A stretch of DNA of 18,629 nt from B33-G16 sp046498285 (lineage in GTDB: Bacteria > Desulfobacterota > DSM-4660 > Desulfatiglandales > B25-G16): contig JAWOBA010000082.1 in NCBI GenBank assembly GCA_046498285.1, positions 1 through 18,629 on the forward strand, given 5' to 3'. Each line of letters begins with the position of its first letter. Position 1 is the stretch's first letter. Both the position numbers and the translations under genes were made by a program. The notes beneath the pieces were generated by a model. It was not told the origin of the DNA. It made no database searches and worked only from the letters and a program-made list of their open reading frames with translations. Shown piece after piece: positions 1 through 7,305 of the stretch.

Positions 1-66
1 GTGCAGCTTGATGGCGGCCAGAGTAGTATCACCAGGTACCATGTTCTTTGCTACTAATGTTGTGTC

Positions 67-257
67 GAGACCTTTGCATAACCCCTATTTATCTAAAGAC
101 GATGGGCTTTTTTCCAGTTCCAAGGCTCCCGGGCTGGTCTTTTCAGCACCCTTCTCTCCGAGCGGGAGGCTCTACGAGCCGGAGGCCACCAGTCACTTCA
201 AAAAAGTCCATCATCTTTTTGGGGATGCTGAAAATCGCCAGGTTTTTCAAAGGTCTC
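67..257 (+). mobile_element. MITE-like palindromic repeat, copy 1 (191 bp, short form)
   Basis: The element begins GAGACCTTTG (67-76) and ends with the exact inverse CAAAGGTCTC (248-257). Its arms also pair imperfectly further in: the left arm has a GATGGGCTTTTTT stretch, and the right arm read in reverse has GATGGACTTTTTT. A small hairpin, GGCTC-TAC-GAGCC, lies in the right half. Apart from about eight substitutions it matches copy 3 (18353 onward), but it lacks a 91-bp inner module. No transposase is encoded. Open frames through it, on either strand, come from the repeat itself and do not look like protein genes. I see no convincing target-site duplication. Calling it a non-autonomous transposable element is inference from the termini and the dispersed copies. 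Confidence 0.75.
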
Positions 258-530
258 AGTTTATTATGTTTTAAGGTATGGATTTAAAGATAGAGTTTCA
301 ATCTGGCATGTTACTCAAAAACAGTAAAACCATACCTATTTATGCATGGGTGTGGTTTTAGTTTGTGCCTATCCCCTATTTCTGGTAGGGGGGAATACCT
401 AGTTACCATCTTGCAATCTATCTCCGTGAAATATTTAAGATTGTAGGTATTTTCATGTAGCCATTCTTTCCCTGCGGTGGGTGGATAAACTAATGGAGCA
501 GTGGAGTACCACTTCGTATAAAAAACTAAA
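258..530. other. Intergenic region downstream of the response regulator
   Basis: No credible gene is seen in these 273 bases. The region holds several small inverted repeats: TAAAACCATACC paired with GGTGTGGTTTTA (325-336/349-360), CCCCTA paired with TAGGGG around a 7-nt loop (373-378/386-391), and AGTGG-AGTA-CCACT (500-513). The first, read on the minus strand, is followed by a T-run and is listed separately as a possible terminator. The others may be extra 3'-end structures of the minus-strand kinase/regulator transcript. Confidence 0.5.
317..360 (-). terminator. Possible Rho-independent terminator of the kinase/regulator operon
   Basis: A 12-bp stem (325-336 with 349-360, one G-U pair) closes a 12-nt loop. 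On the minus strand it is followed by CTGTTTTTG, giving a run of five T at 317-321. It lies about 170 bases past the regulator stop codon, which is rather far, and the stem is AT-rich, so the call is tentative. Confidence 0.35.
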
Positions 531-1199
531 CTATTCCCACAAATCTAAGTCAATAAGCCCTATACGGACGGCGTATTTTGTGAGCCCTACCTGACCCTGA
601 ACGCCTGTTTTGCGGACAATGTTTGCCCTATGGTTTTCTACGGTTTTTCTACTTATATATAAGGTATCGGCCACCTCCTGGTTGGAATGGCCTTCAGCCA
701 AAAGTCTAAGCACTTCCCTTTCCCTTTCTGATAGCGGGTCTGACTGTTTTCTGATCTCTCTTTTTGATTTGTCGCTAAAATAATCGGACAAAACTTGATC
801 TGCAATAGGGGAGTCAAGATAATACCCACCATTGTGGACTGTCTCTATGGCAGACAGCAAATTTTCTTCATCAGAATCCTTGAGAACATATCCTTTGGCA
901 CCTGCCTTTAAAACCTGATCAATATACGCCTTTTTGGCATGCATGGAGAGAACAACAACCTCTGTATCCGGAAATCGTTCTCTGATATGGCGGGTGGCCT
1001 CAATTCCATCCATTTTTGGCATTGCTATATCCATAATGACTATTTCTGGCTTGTATTTTCTGGCCGCCTCAAGGGCCTCGTCTCCATTGTCAGCTTCTGC
1101 AAGAATCTCAATATTTTTCTTTTCTGAAAGAAGTGATTTTAAGCCTTTTCGGAAAATCCGGTGATCATCAGCTAAAATAATCTTTATTGTATCACTCAT
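531..1199 (-). CDS. NarL/FixJ-family response regulator
   Basis: DNA-binding response regulator of 222 residues, the usual length for this family. The N-terminal receiver domain (about 5-120) shows the acidic pair D11/D12, phospho-acceptor D57 in IVIMDIAMP, S85 and K107. The C-terminal LuxR-type helix-turn-helix (about 154-215) carries LSEREREVLRLLAEGHSN and SRKTVENHRANI. The partner is almost certainly the histidine kinase just upstream: its TGA stop ends 4 bases before this ATG, and the AAGGAG ribosome site lies within the kinase's last codons, so translation is probably coupled. Phosphorylation by the kinase would promote dimerisation and promoter binding, as is general for NarL-type regulators. 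Target genes cannot be read from the sequence. Confidence 0.95.
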   Translation of the reverse strand: MSDTIKIILADDHRIFRKGLKSLLSEKKNIEILAEADNGDEALEAARKYKPEIVIMDIAMPKMDGIEATRHIRERFPDTEVVVLSMHAKKAYIDQVLKAGAKGYVLKDSDEENLLSAIETVHNGGYYLDSPIADQVLSDYFSDKSKREIRKQSDPLSEREREVLRLLAEGHSNQEVADTLYISRKTVENHRANIVRKTGVQGQVGLTKYAVRIGLIDLDLWE

Positions 1200-1203
1200 G
1201 TCT

Positions 1204-3447
1204 TCACTCCTTTTTTAAAGATGCTATGAGTTTTGTGCCCTTTCCCGGAGTGGATATAATCTTCAAATCTCCTCCAATAAGGGCCACTCTTTCTCTCATG
1301 CTCAAGAGGCCAAGGGATTTTGTCTGTAATGGGGAAAAAACATCATCCACTAAAAACCCTACACCATTATCCTCGATAACAGCATTTATTGTGCTCTCTG
1401 ATAATGTAAGAGTTAGATAAGCCTTTGTTGCCTTACTATGTTTCAAAATATTATTTAATCCTTCCTGGAAAAGTCTGTATATAGTGATTTTAGTTATAGA
1501 CTGAAGCGGTTTTTGTATTTGTTCAATATCCCATGTAATGTTTATCTCTGAATATGATTTAAAATCTTGGCAAAGCTCTTCCAAAGCAGATGTAATCCCT
1601 AAATCTTCAATTAAAGGCGGATGGAGTGTATGTGAGAGTCCCCTGATTTCCTTTATCGCTTTATTTATAAGATCTGAAATTTCACTCACCTGATCCTTTA
1701 TGACAGCAAGCTCGTCCGGTATCTTTTTATACGTTCTGGAAAGGGCCATCTTTATGGCGCTTAAAAGTTGCCCAATATTATCATGAATCTCTCTTGATAT
1801 AGACTCTCTTTCCCTTTCCTGAATGTCTATGATCTGTCTGGTCAAGGATTTTATCTGTTTTTCTGCATTTTTTGTCTCGGTTATATCTTGAAGGGTCTCT
1901 ACAGCACCAATTAATCTACCTTTAGAATCTGTGATCGGGGCCGCTGTAAAATGAAGCCATTTACCAGTCTTGCCTAGATGGGGAAAATAATCTACAGCCT
2001 GATATGCCCCTTCTATCAAATTAGATGCTCTGTACTTCCCCGGATACCATTGAGAGATATTATTTATCTTTCCATCTACCAGCAAATCAGCCATGCATGG
2101 CCTTTTTTTATGGTAAAAGGCCTTCCAGTGATGATCAGTCCGATTCACATCCTTAGCCTTGATCCCGCTATACTCTTCCAGGGCCCTGTTCCAGTATATA
2201 ACTCTATGAGTATTATCAATAACAAACATGAGGATAGGTGAACCATGTAATATATTCTTTAATTTCTCCTCATTTTTTTTAAGTGCCTCCTCTGCCCATT
2301 TGCGTTCAGCAATTTCTTTCGTAAGCGAATCACGGGAAACAGTGGTGATATGTAAGTCGTGGGCCATTTTATTAAAGGCACCAACAAGATTGCCTATTTC
2401 ATCCTTTGCGGCATAGTTAATCTCGATAGGTTCGAGATCTCCCCGTGAGATTCGCAATGCTGCTTCAGACACCTCTGAAATAGGTCTTGAAAACTTTCCG
2501 GAGATAACAACAGCAAACAGGGATACGAAAAGGGCAATGCCTAACGCTAAGAAAATCAAGGCATTCCGTATTATATACGCTGCCTTAAAGGCCTCTGAAG
2601 TAGGTTGTGTGACGATAATACCCCAACCCCAGCCATCAAAACCCCCATCGCCCTTTAAAGCGTACCTCGCGCTGATGACATCCTCACCCCTGTCAGTGGT
2701 ATACTTCGAGATCCCCGTCCTGCCCGCAAGCAGATCCTTGATCACTGGAAACTCATGGAGGCGGTGAGCCGTTAGAAATTCCCTTTCATCCGGCCCCGCA
2801 ATTATCTGCCCCCGCCGGTTGAGCAAATAGGCATGGTTATCACCTACATATCTTTCATCAAGCACCTTCACCCTCTCGATGATGTGATCCATGTTTACCC
2901 TCGTGGCCAAAACACCGAGGACTTCTTTGCTGTTCTTATCGATGATGGATGTGTTGAATCCGATCACCATCTCCCATCTTGCTGTTTCCGCACGATAGGC
3001 ATCCAGAGCTACCACCTCGTTATCCGCACCTTGTTTTGTTCTTTGAAACCACTCGGTTCCTGACCTCGATTTCCCCATGAGTTCTTTCAGCGTACACGCT
3101 ATGATAGTTCCATCTGGATCAAGCATGGCGATCCCCTTGTAAAAAGGGTAGACCTCATGCACCTCATCGATATAGCCCTGTATTGCCTGCGTGTTTTTTT
3201 CCCTTAGCACACCAGCCTGGGAAAGGATCCGGATATCCTGATAGCGGGAGCTTACATAATAAGATATTTTCTTTCCACAATCCCTGGCAAGGTCACTTAA
3301 GTGTGCCTCTGTATTTTTTTCACATTGGTTTTTGGTGATATAAAAGGAAATCGTTCCACCGATTATTATAGGAAGTAAAGACAACACCAAGAAGGATATG
3401 AGGAGTTTTTTACCAATTCCGAATTGTTTTCCTCTTTGTTTTTCCAT
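1204..3447 (-). CDS. Cache-HAMP-PAS sensor histidine kinase (HisKA_3 type)
   Basis: Membrane sensor kinase of 747 residues. Visible order: TM helix about 14-36; extracytoplasmic region 37-292 with Cache-like features (for example AMLDPDGTIIA and AYLLNRRGQIIAG, suggesting a double Cache); TM about 293-315; HAMP about 316-370; short coiled coil; PAS about 395-525; HisKA_3 dimerisation/phospho-acceptor with H555 in SREIHDNIGQ; HATPase with N-box residues around E662-N666, G1 box DNGVGF (693-698) and a second glycine-rich stretch at 734-738. HisKA_3 kinases normally pair with NarL-type regulators, and one follows 4 bases downstream. Cache domains usually bind small molecules such as organic or amino acids, but the ligand is unknown. 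The ATG at 3447 has no clear Shine-Dalgarno, and no better in-frame start is seen. Confidence 0.95.
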   Translation of the reverse strand: MEKQRGKQFGIGKKLLISFLVLSLLPIIIGGTISFYITKNQCEKNTEAHLSDLARDCGKKISYYVSSRYQDIRILSQAGVLREKNTQAIQGYIDEVHEVYPFYKGIAMLDPDGTIIACTLKELMGKSRSGTEWFQRTKQGADNEVVALDAYRAETARWEMVIGFNTSIIDKNSKEVLGVLATRVNMDHIIERVKVLDERYVGDNHAYLLNRRGQIIAGPDEREFLTAHRLHEFPVIKDLLAGRTGISKYTTDRGEDVISARYALKGDGGFDGWGWGIIVTQPTSEAFKAAYIIRNALIFLALGIALFVSLFAVVISGKFSRPISEVSEAALRISRGDLEPIEINYAAKDEIGNLVGAFNKMAHDLHITTVSRDSLTKEIAERKWAEEALKKNEEKLKNILHGSPILMFVIDNTHRVIYWNRALEEYSGIKAKDVNRTDHHWKAFYHKKRPCMADLLVDGKINNISQWYPGKYRASNLIEGAYQAVDYFPHLGKTGKWLHFTAAPITDSKGRLIGAVETLQDITETKNAEKQIKSLTRQIIDIQERERESISREIHDNIGQLLSAIKMALSRTYKKIPDELAVIKDQVSEISDLINKAIKEIRGLSHTLHPPLIEDLGITSALEELCQDFKSYSEINITWDIEQIQKPLQSITKITIYRLFQEGLNNILKHSKATKAYLTLTLSESTINAVIEDNGVGFLVDDVFSPLQTKSLGLLSMRERVALIGGDLKIISTPGKGTKLIASLKKE

Positions 3448-3526
3448 ATCATTTTTTTGGGTGTGTCAGGTTTATCATAAAATAATTTTACCACCACTAA
3501 TATATAAACAAATCAAGTTGAATCTG

Positions 3527-4540
3527 TTATAAACCAACACCTGCGACAGGGCTCTTACAGGTAGGGCAATATCCATCCTCTATGATATTTTTCACTATCG
3601 AGTAACCCCACCTTTCAATCAATAGCTCACCGCAGTTGTAACAGTATGTGCTTTCATTTCCTTGTCCCGGCACATTCCCCTCAAAAACATAATGGAGACC
3701 TGCGTCTATGCCTATTTTTCTTGCCATATGTAATGTTTCTATTGGTGTGCGTGGTTGTTCTGTTAATTTATATGTTGGGTAGAATTGGGATATGTGCCAG
3801 GGAATATTTTTATCTACATCTCCTATAAACTTGGCTATCTGTTGTAACTCATCTTTACTATCATTAAGTGTTGGAATAATCAGAGTTGTTACCTCAACCC
3901 ATATCCCTAGCTCTTTGGCGAGTTTAATATTTTCCAGGACCGGCGTCAATCGGCCACCACATATCTCCTTATAAAATGAATCAGTAAAGGCCTTTAAATC
4001 AATATTAATACCATCAAGGTATGGTGAAATTTCTCTCAAGGCCTCAGGGGTCATAAACCCATTACTCACGAAGACATTTTTAATCTGCTTACGGTGAGCT
4101 ATCTTTGCTGTGTCATAGGCAAGCTCAAAAAATACAGTAGGTTCAGTATAGGTATAGGCAATCGATTTGCAGCCGGAATTATCGGCCTCCCTTACTATTT
4201 CCTCTGGGGAAATCTTGGTGCCGACAATGTATTTTTCTTTTTCTGTTGACAATTGGGATATATCATAGTTCTGGCAATGCTTACATGTGAAATTACATCC
4301 AACGGTTGCGATAGAATAAGCCTTGGACCCCGGAAAGAATTGGAATAGGGGCTTTTTTTCAATAGGATCGATATGTGACGCTATGATCTTATCATATACG
4401 AGGGTAAAGAGGGAACCGTCAATATTCTGCCTTACCCCGCAGATTCCATAATTCCCATCCTTTATAATACACTGATGATTGCACAGGTTGCATTTTACCT
4501 TATTATCAGAGAGTTTTTTATAGAACATTGCTTCTTTCAT
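3527..4540 (-). CDS. amrS: AmmeMemoRadiSam system radical SAM enzyme (AmrS-like)
   Basis: Radical SAM protein of 337 residues. The 4Fe-4S/SAM motif CxxxCxxC is at C82, C86 and C89 (GCNFTCKHCQN). An N-terminal cysteine cluster (C17, C20, C24, C34) and a C-terminal zinc-ribbon-like pair of CxxC motifs (C300/C303, C325/C328) are the architecture of the AmrS group, often mis-annotated as pyruvate formate-lyase activating enzyme. YTYTEPTVFFE and the late GNVPGQGNEST segment also fit. The family's substrate is not established as far as I know; it usually co-occurs with AMMECR1 and Memo homologues. Neither partner is in this window. The gene appears to stand alone: its stop is 79 bases before the kinase start on the same strand, and the acyltransferase upstream is divergent. 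AAGGAAGG precedes the ATG. Confidence 0.93.
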   Translation of the reverse strand: MKEAMFYKKLSDNKVKCNLCNHQCIIKDGNYGICGVRQNIDGSLFTLVYDKIIASHIDPIEKKPLFQFFPGSKAYSIATVGCNFTCKHCQNYDISQLSTEKEKYIVGTKISPEEIVREADNSGCKSIAYTYTEPTVFFELAYDTAKIAHRKQIKNVFVSNGFMTPEALREISPYLDGINIDLKAFTDSFYKEICGGRLTPVLENIKLAKELGIWVEVTTLIIPTLNDSKDELQQIAKFIGDVDKNIPWHISQFYPTYKLTEQPRTPIETLHMARKIGIDAGLHYVFEGNVPGQGNESTYCYNCGELLIERWGYSIVKNIIEDGYCPTCKSPVAGVGL

Positions 4541-4561
4541 GATTCTTGCCTTCCTTTAGAT

Positions 4562-4582
4562 GTGATTTTATTGTTAAATCAC
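4562..4582. promoter_or_regulatory. Inverted repeat upstream of amrS (possible operator)
   Basis: GTGATTT and AAATCAC form a perfect 7-bp inverted repeat around a 7-nt centre, 22-42 bases upstream of the amrS ATG and inside the divergent amrS/acyltransferase intergenic region. The half-sites recall the TGTGA core of CRP/FNR sites, but the spacing is too wide for a standard site. It could instead be a leader hairpin in the amrS mRNA. Confidence 0.3.
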
Positions 4583-4676
4583 TTTAAACTATATTTTAAT
4601 TTTCTCAAATGAACATACTATTATTAAATTACTTCAAGAAAATAGGGGTGTCAAGATATGCCATAAGTTTTCATTG

Positions 4677-4705
4677 TTGACGTAGATATCCTGAGTTGCT
4701 ACATC
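4677..4705 (+). promoter_or_regulatory. Possible sigma-70 promoter for the acyltransferase-nadA-panP operon
   Basis: TTGACG (4677-4682) is five of six to the -35 consensus. A 17-base spacer is followed by TACATC (4700-4705), which is a poor -10. It lies directly before the ATG at 4713, which has no Shine-Dalgarno, so if used the message would be almost leaderless. Weak evidence. Confidence 0.22.
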
Positions 4706-4712
4706 AATAACA

Positions 4713-5711
4713 ATGAGAAATAATACTATAAAGATTATGTTGATAAACTTTTTTGTTTATTTCACTTTCCGTTCATTTCTGTTGGTAATCTATTGCTTAC
4801 CATTTCGGTTAGTTGCCTTTTTTGGCACCTTATTAGGGAAGACATATTACCATATTGATAGAAAGAGGCAGAGATTTATCAATGCCAATATATTGGTGGT
4901 TTTCGGAAAAAAGCTGCAAGGTAAAAAAAAAGAAAGCGTGGGCAGAGAGGGCTGTGAACATCTTGCCATGTATATTTTTGACCTTTTAAAATTAGACAAG
5001 ATAATTACTGCTGAGAACTATAGTAGGTTTATCGAAATTGCAGGATCATCACACCTAATGAAATCAATTCAAAGGGGTAAAGGTACAATTATCATCACAG
5101 GCCATTTTGGTAATTTTTACCTTTTTCGATATCTATCCTACCTCAATATTCCCCCGATGGCTGCTGTTATAAGGGAGTTAGATAATCCTTACCTGGAACA
5201 TTTTCTGAGTTCCATTTTTCATAAGCTTGGTGTAAATGTTGAGCGACCAGACGGTGCCGTAAATACCATGCATCAATTGCTTTTAAAAAATGCTATTGTG
5301 GTAACCCTTGCTGATCAGAAGGCAGGCGGCAACAAAAGGGTTGGTAGGCACGGTGTTGTGGTTGATTTTTTTGGTATTCCATCCCAGACACATATAACAG
5401 CTCCGCTTCTTGCAAGGCGTACAGGGGCTAGCATACTACCCTTATTTGTTATAAGAAAGGGACCAGGAAGATATAGGATAGAGATCAATGAGCCTTTGGA
5501 AGTCGCTTATAGTTCTGATGAGGTAAGCGACTTGAAACGTAATGCACGAAAAATAAATAAAATCTTTGAGGATTATATCATGAACTATCCTCAACACTGG
5601 TTTTGGTTGCACAGGAGGTGGAAGGATATATCTGGTCTAGAAGATCTCTATAACACCAATAACCCTCTTAAACTATTAGAGAACTTCCGTCGTGATAAGG
5701 GTGCAGGTTAG
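4713..5711 (+). CDS. Lipid A biosynthesis acyltransferase family protein (LpxL/HtrB-like), altered catalytic motif
   Basis: 332-residue membrane-associated acyltransferase of the Kdo2-lipid A lauroyl/myristoyl acyltransferase family, which adds secondary acyl chains from acyl-ACP on the inner face of the inner membrane. Support: N-terminal hydrophobic segment (about 10-38), GHFGNFYLF at 130-138, ADQKAGG (200-206), a VVVDFFGIPSQTHITAPLLA block typical of the family, and the C-terminal YPQHWFWLHRRWK signature (292-304). The catalytic motif is normally H-X4-E/D; here H131 is present but the acidic position is Y136 (codon TAC), so activity or substrate may differ. It is first in a plus-strand run, 20 bases ahead of nadA. 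The ATG at 4713 lacks a ribosome site; an ATG at 4737 is the alternative. Family call firm, substrate unknown. Confidence 0.85.
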   Translation: MRNNTIKIMLINFFVYFTFRSFLLVIYCLPFRLVAFFGTLLGKTYYHIDRKRQRFINANILVVFGKKLQGKKKESVGREGCEHLAMYIFDLLKLDKIITAENYSRFIEIAGSSHLMKSIQRGKGTIIITGHFGNFYLFRYLSYLNIPPMAAVIRELDNPYLEHFLSSIFHKLGVNVERPDGAVNTMHQLLLKNAIVVTLADQKAGGNKRVGRHGVVVDFFGIPSQTHITAPLLARRTGASILPLFVIRKGPGRYRIEINEPLEVAYSSDEVSDLKRNARKINKIFEDYIMNYPQHWFWLHRRWKDISGLEDLYNTNNPLKLLENFRRDKGAG

Positions 5712-5731
5712 ATATAAGGAGAAGGCTATTC

Positions 5732-6649
5732 ATGGATATAAAAGAATTACAGAGCGAGATAAGACGACTTCTAAAGAAAAAAAATGCTATCCTTTTAGTT
5801 CATAATTATGAAAGACCGGAGATACAGGATATTGCTGATTTAACGGGAGATTCCCTGGGATTATCAATTGAGGCGTCTAAAACAAAGGCTAAGATAATAG
5901 TTTTCTGTGGTGTTCATTTTATGGCAGAGACAGCTTCTATTGTCTGTCCGGACAAAACAGTCCTTCTGCCAGTCATATCGGCTGGCTGCCCTATGGCGGA
6001 TATGATAACTGCACCAGCATTAATCAAGAAAAAAAAGGAGTTGCCCGGCGTTCCGGTGGTCAGCTATGTTAATTCCCCTGCCTCAGTTAAGGCAGAAAGT
6101 GATATCTGTTGCACATCAGCCAATGCTATTCAAGTTGTTAGATCCCTTGTTAACCATGATACGATCCTTATGACCCCTGATAGGAATCTGGCCCACTATA
6201 CCCAGAGATACACCGATAAGAAGATAGTTTATTGGGAAGGATACTGTCCTTATCATGATGCGCTGACACCTGAGCAGGTACAAAAAGTTAAGGATACCTA
6301 TCCTGAGGCAGTGTTTTTGGCTCATCCTGAGTGCAGGCCAGACGTCATTGACCTTGCAGATGAGGCCAAAAGTACCTCAGGAATGTTAGAGTATGTAAAA
6401 AAGTCTCCGCATAAGGAGTTTATCATTGGAACAGAAACCGGGATCATTCATACTCTCAAAACACAAAATCCAGATAAGACCTTTATTCCAGCTGATGAAA
6501 AGATGATCTGTACGGATATGAAAAAGATTCATCTCAGGGATATTGTGAAGTCCCTTTTACATGTATCTCCTGTTATAAAGGTAGCAGAAGAGATAAGGCG
6601 AAGGGCAGTCAAGGCCATAGAGAGGATGCTTGCCGTTCCGCGGGATTGA
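5732..6649 (+). CDS. nadA: Quinolinate synthase NadA
   Basis: 305-residue Fe-S enzyme that condenses iminoaspartate with dihydroxyacetone phosphate to quinolinate, the de novo NAD precursor, in the cytoplasm. The three cysteines expected to hold the 4Fe-4S cluster are visible: C86 (SAGCPMADM), C172 (GYCPYHDAL) and C260 (MICTDMKK). Other family blocks are LLVHNYERPEIQDIAD (21-36), LTGDSLGLS, FCGVHFMAETA (58-68), YVNSPASVKAESDICCTS (112-129), LAHPECRPDV and FIIGTETGI. Length is normal. GGAGAAGG precedes the ATG. The usual partners NadB and NadC are not in the window. It sits between the acyltransferase and a membrane protein whose start is 4 bases past its stop. Confidence 0.97.
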   Translation: MDIKELQSEIRRLLKKKNAILLVHNYERPEIQDIADLTGDSLGLSIEASKTKAKIIVFCGVHFMAETASIVCPDKTVLLPVISAGCPMADMITAPALIKKKKELPGVPVVSYVNSPASVKAESDICCTSANAIQVVRSLVNHDTILMTPDRNLAHYTQRYTDKKIVYWEGYCPYHDALTPEQVQKVKDTYPEAVFLAHPECRPDVIDLADEAKSTSGMLEYVKKSPHKEFIIGTETGIIHTLKTQNPDKTFIPADEKMICTDMKKIHLRDIVKSLLHVSPVIKVAEEIRRRAVKAIERMLAVPRD

Positions 6650-6653
6650 AATA

Positions 6654-7292
6654 ATGAGAAAACTTTTCTGGATAACAGTCTTTAGTATATCTATGGCCCT
6701 TGTGGAAGCAGGTATAGTTATATATTTACGGGCCATATATTATCCAGATGGGTTTTTATTTCCTTTGGAGATGATGACTATTCGGCATTTTGTACTTGAG
6801 ATTGGAAGAGAAGCGGCAACTATTGTAATGCTTATTTCAGTAAGTGCTCTCATCAGTAAAAAGTTCTGGGAACAATTCGCCTATTTTCTTATCTGTTTTG
6901 GTTTCTGGGACATATTTTATTATGTATGGCTCAAGATAGCTATTGGATGGCCTTTATCTTTATTGGATTGGGATATCCTATTTTTAATACCCCTGCCCTG
7001 GATTGGTCCTGTAATTGCTCCTGTATCTGTTGCCATAATAATGATTTTAGCCGGACTATTAATTATATTTCTTTTTCATAAAGGATATGATTTCCAACCC
7101 TCATTTTTAGCATGGGTCCTGACCATAATAGGCACTCTTATCATTCTCTATTCTTTTATGAGGGATACTGCGGCTAGTCTTCATCAGCATATGCCTTTGC
7201 CATACAGATATGAGGCGCTAATAACAGGGGAATTTCTTTATTTTTTAGCAATTTTAGCTTCCTGGAGAAATACGGTTTCTAAGGCTGGATAA
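6654..7292 (+). CDS. Polytopic membrane protein of unknown function
   Basis: 212 residues, strongly hydrophobic, with about six membrane helices (about 5-25, 52-66, 72-97, 107-140 as one or two, 150-167, 187-203). I do not recognise a named family. Distinctive polar residues inside or next to helices look conserved in style: E18, R26, the E49-x-x-R52-E53 motif, WD at 85-86 and 106-107, and PWIGPV at 115-120. These would suit a small-molecule binding or transport role, but no function should be assigned. I chose ATG 6654, 4 bases after the nadA stop, over a TTG at 6630 that would overlap nadA by 20 bases; the ribosome site is weak, so coupling to nadA is likely. panP follows after 13 bases. 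Confidence 0.8.
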   Translation: MRKLFWITVFSISMALVEAGIVIYLRAIYYPDGFLFPLEMMTIRHFVLEIGREAATIVMLISVSALISKKFWEQFAYFLICFGFWDIFYYVWLKIAIGWPLSLLDWDILFLIPLPWIGPVIAPVSVAIIMILAGLLIIFLFHKGYDFQPSFLAWVLTIIGTLIILYSFMRDTAASLHQHMPLPYRYEALITGEFLYFLAILASWRNTVSKAG

Positions 7293-7305
7293 AAGGAGAA
7301 TATTA

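Noticed and set aside
8..287. Open frames of 79-88 residues across repeat copy 1
   Set aside because: They translate the palindromic repeat, differ in frame, and recur wherever the repeat does; no ribosome site or protein family supports them.
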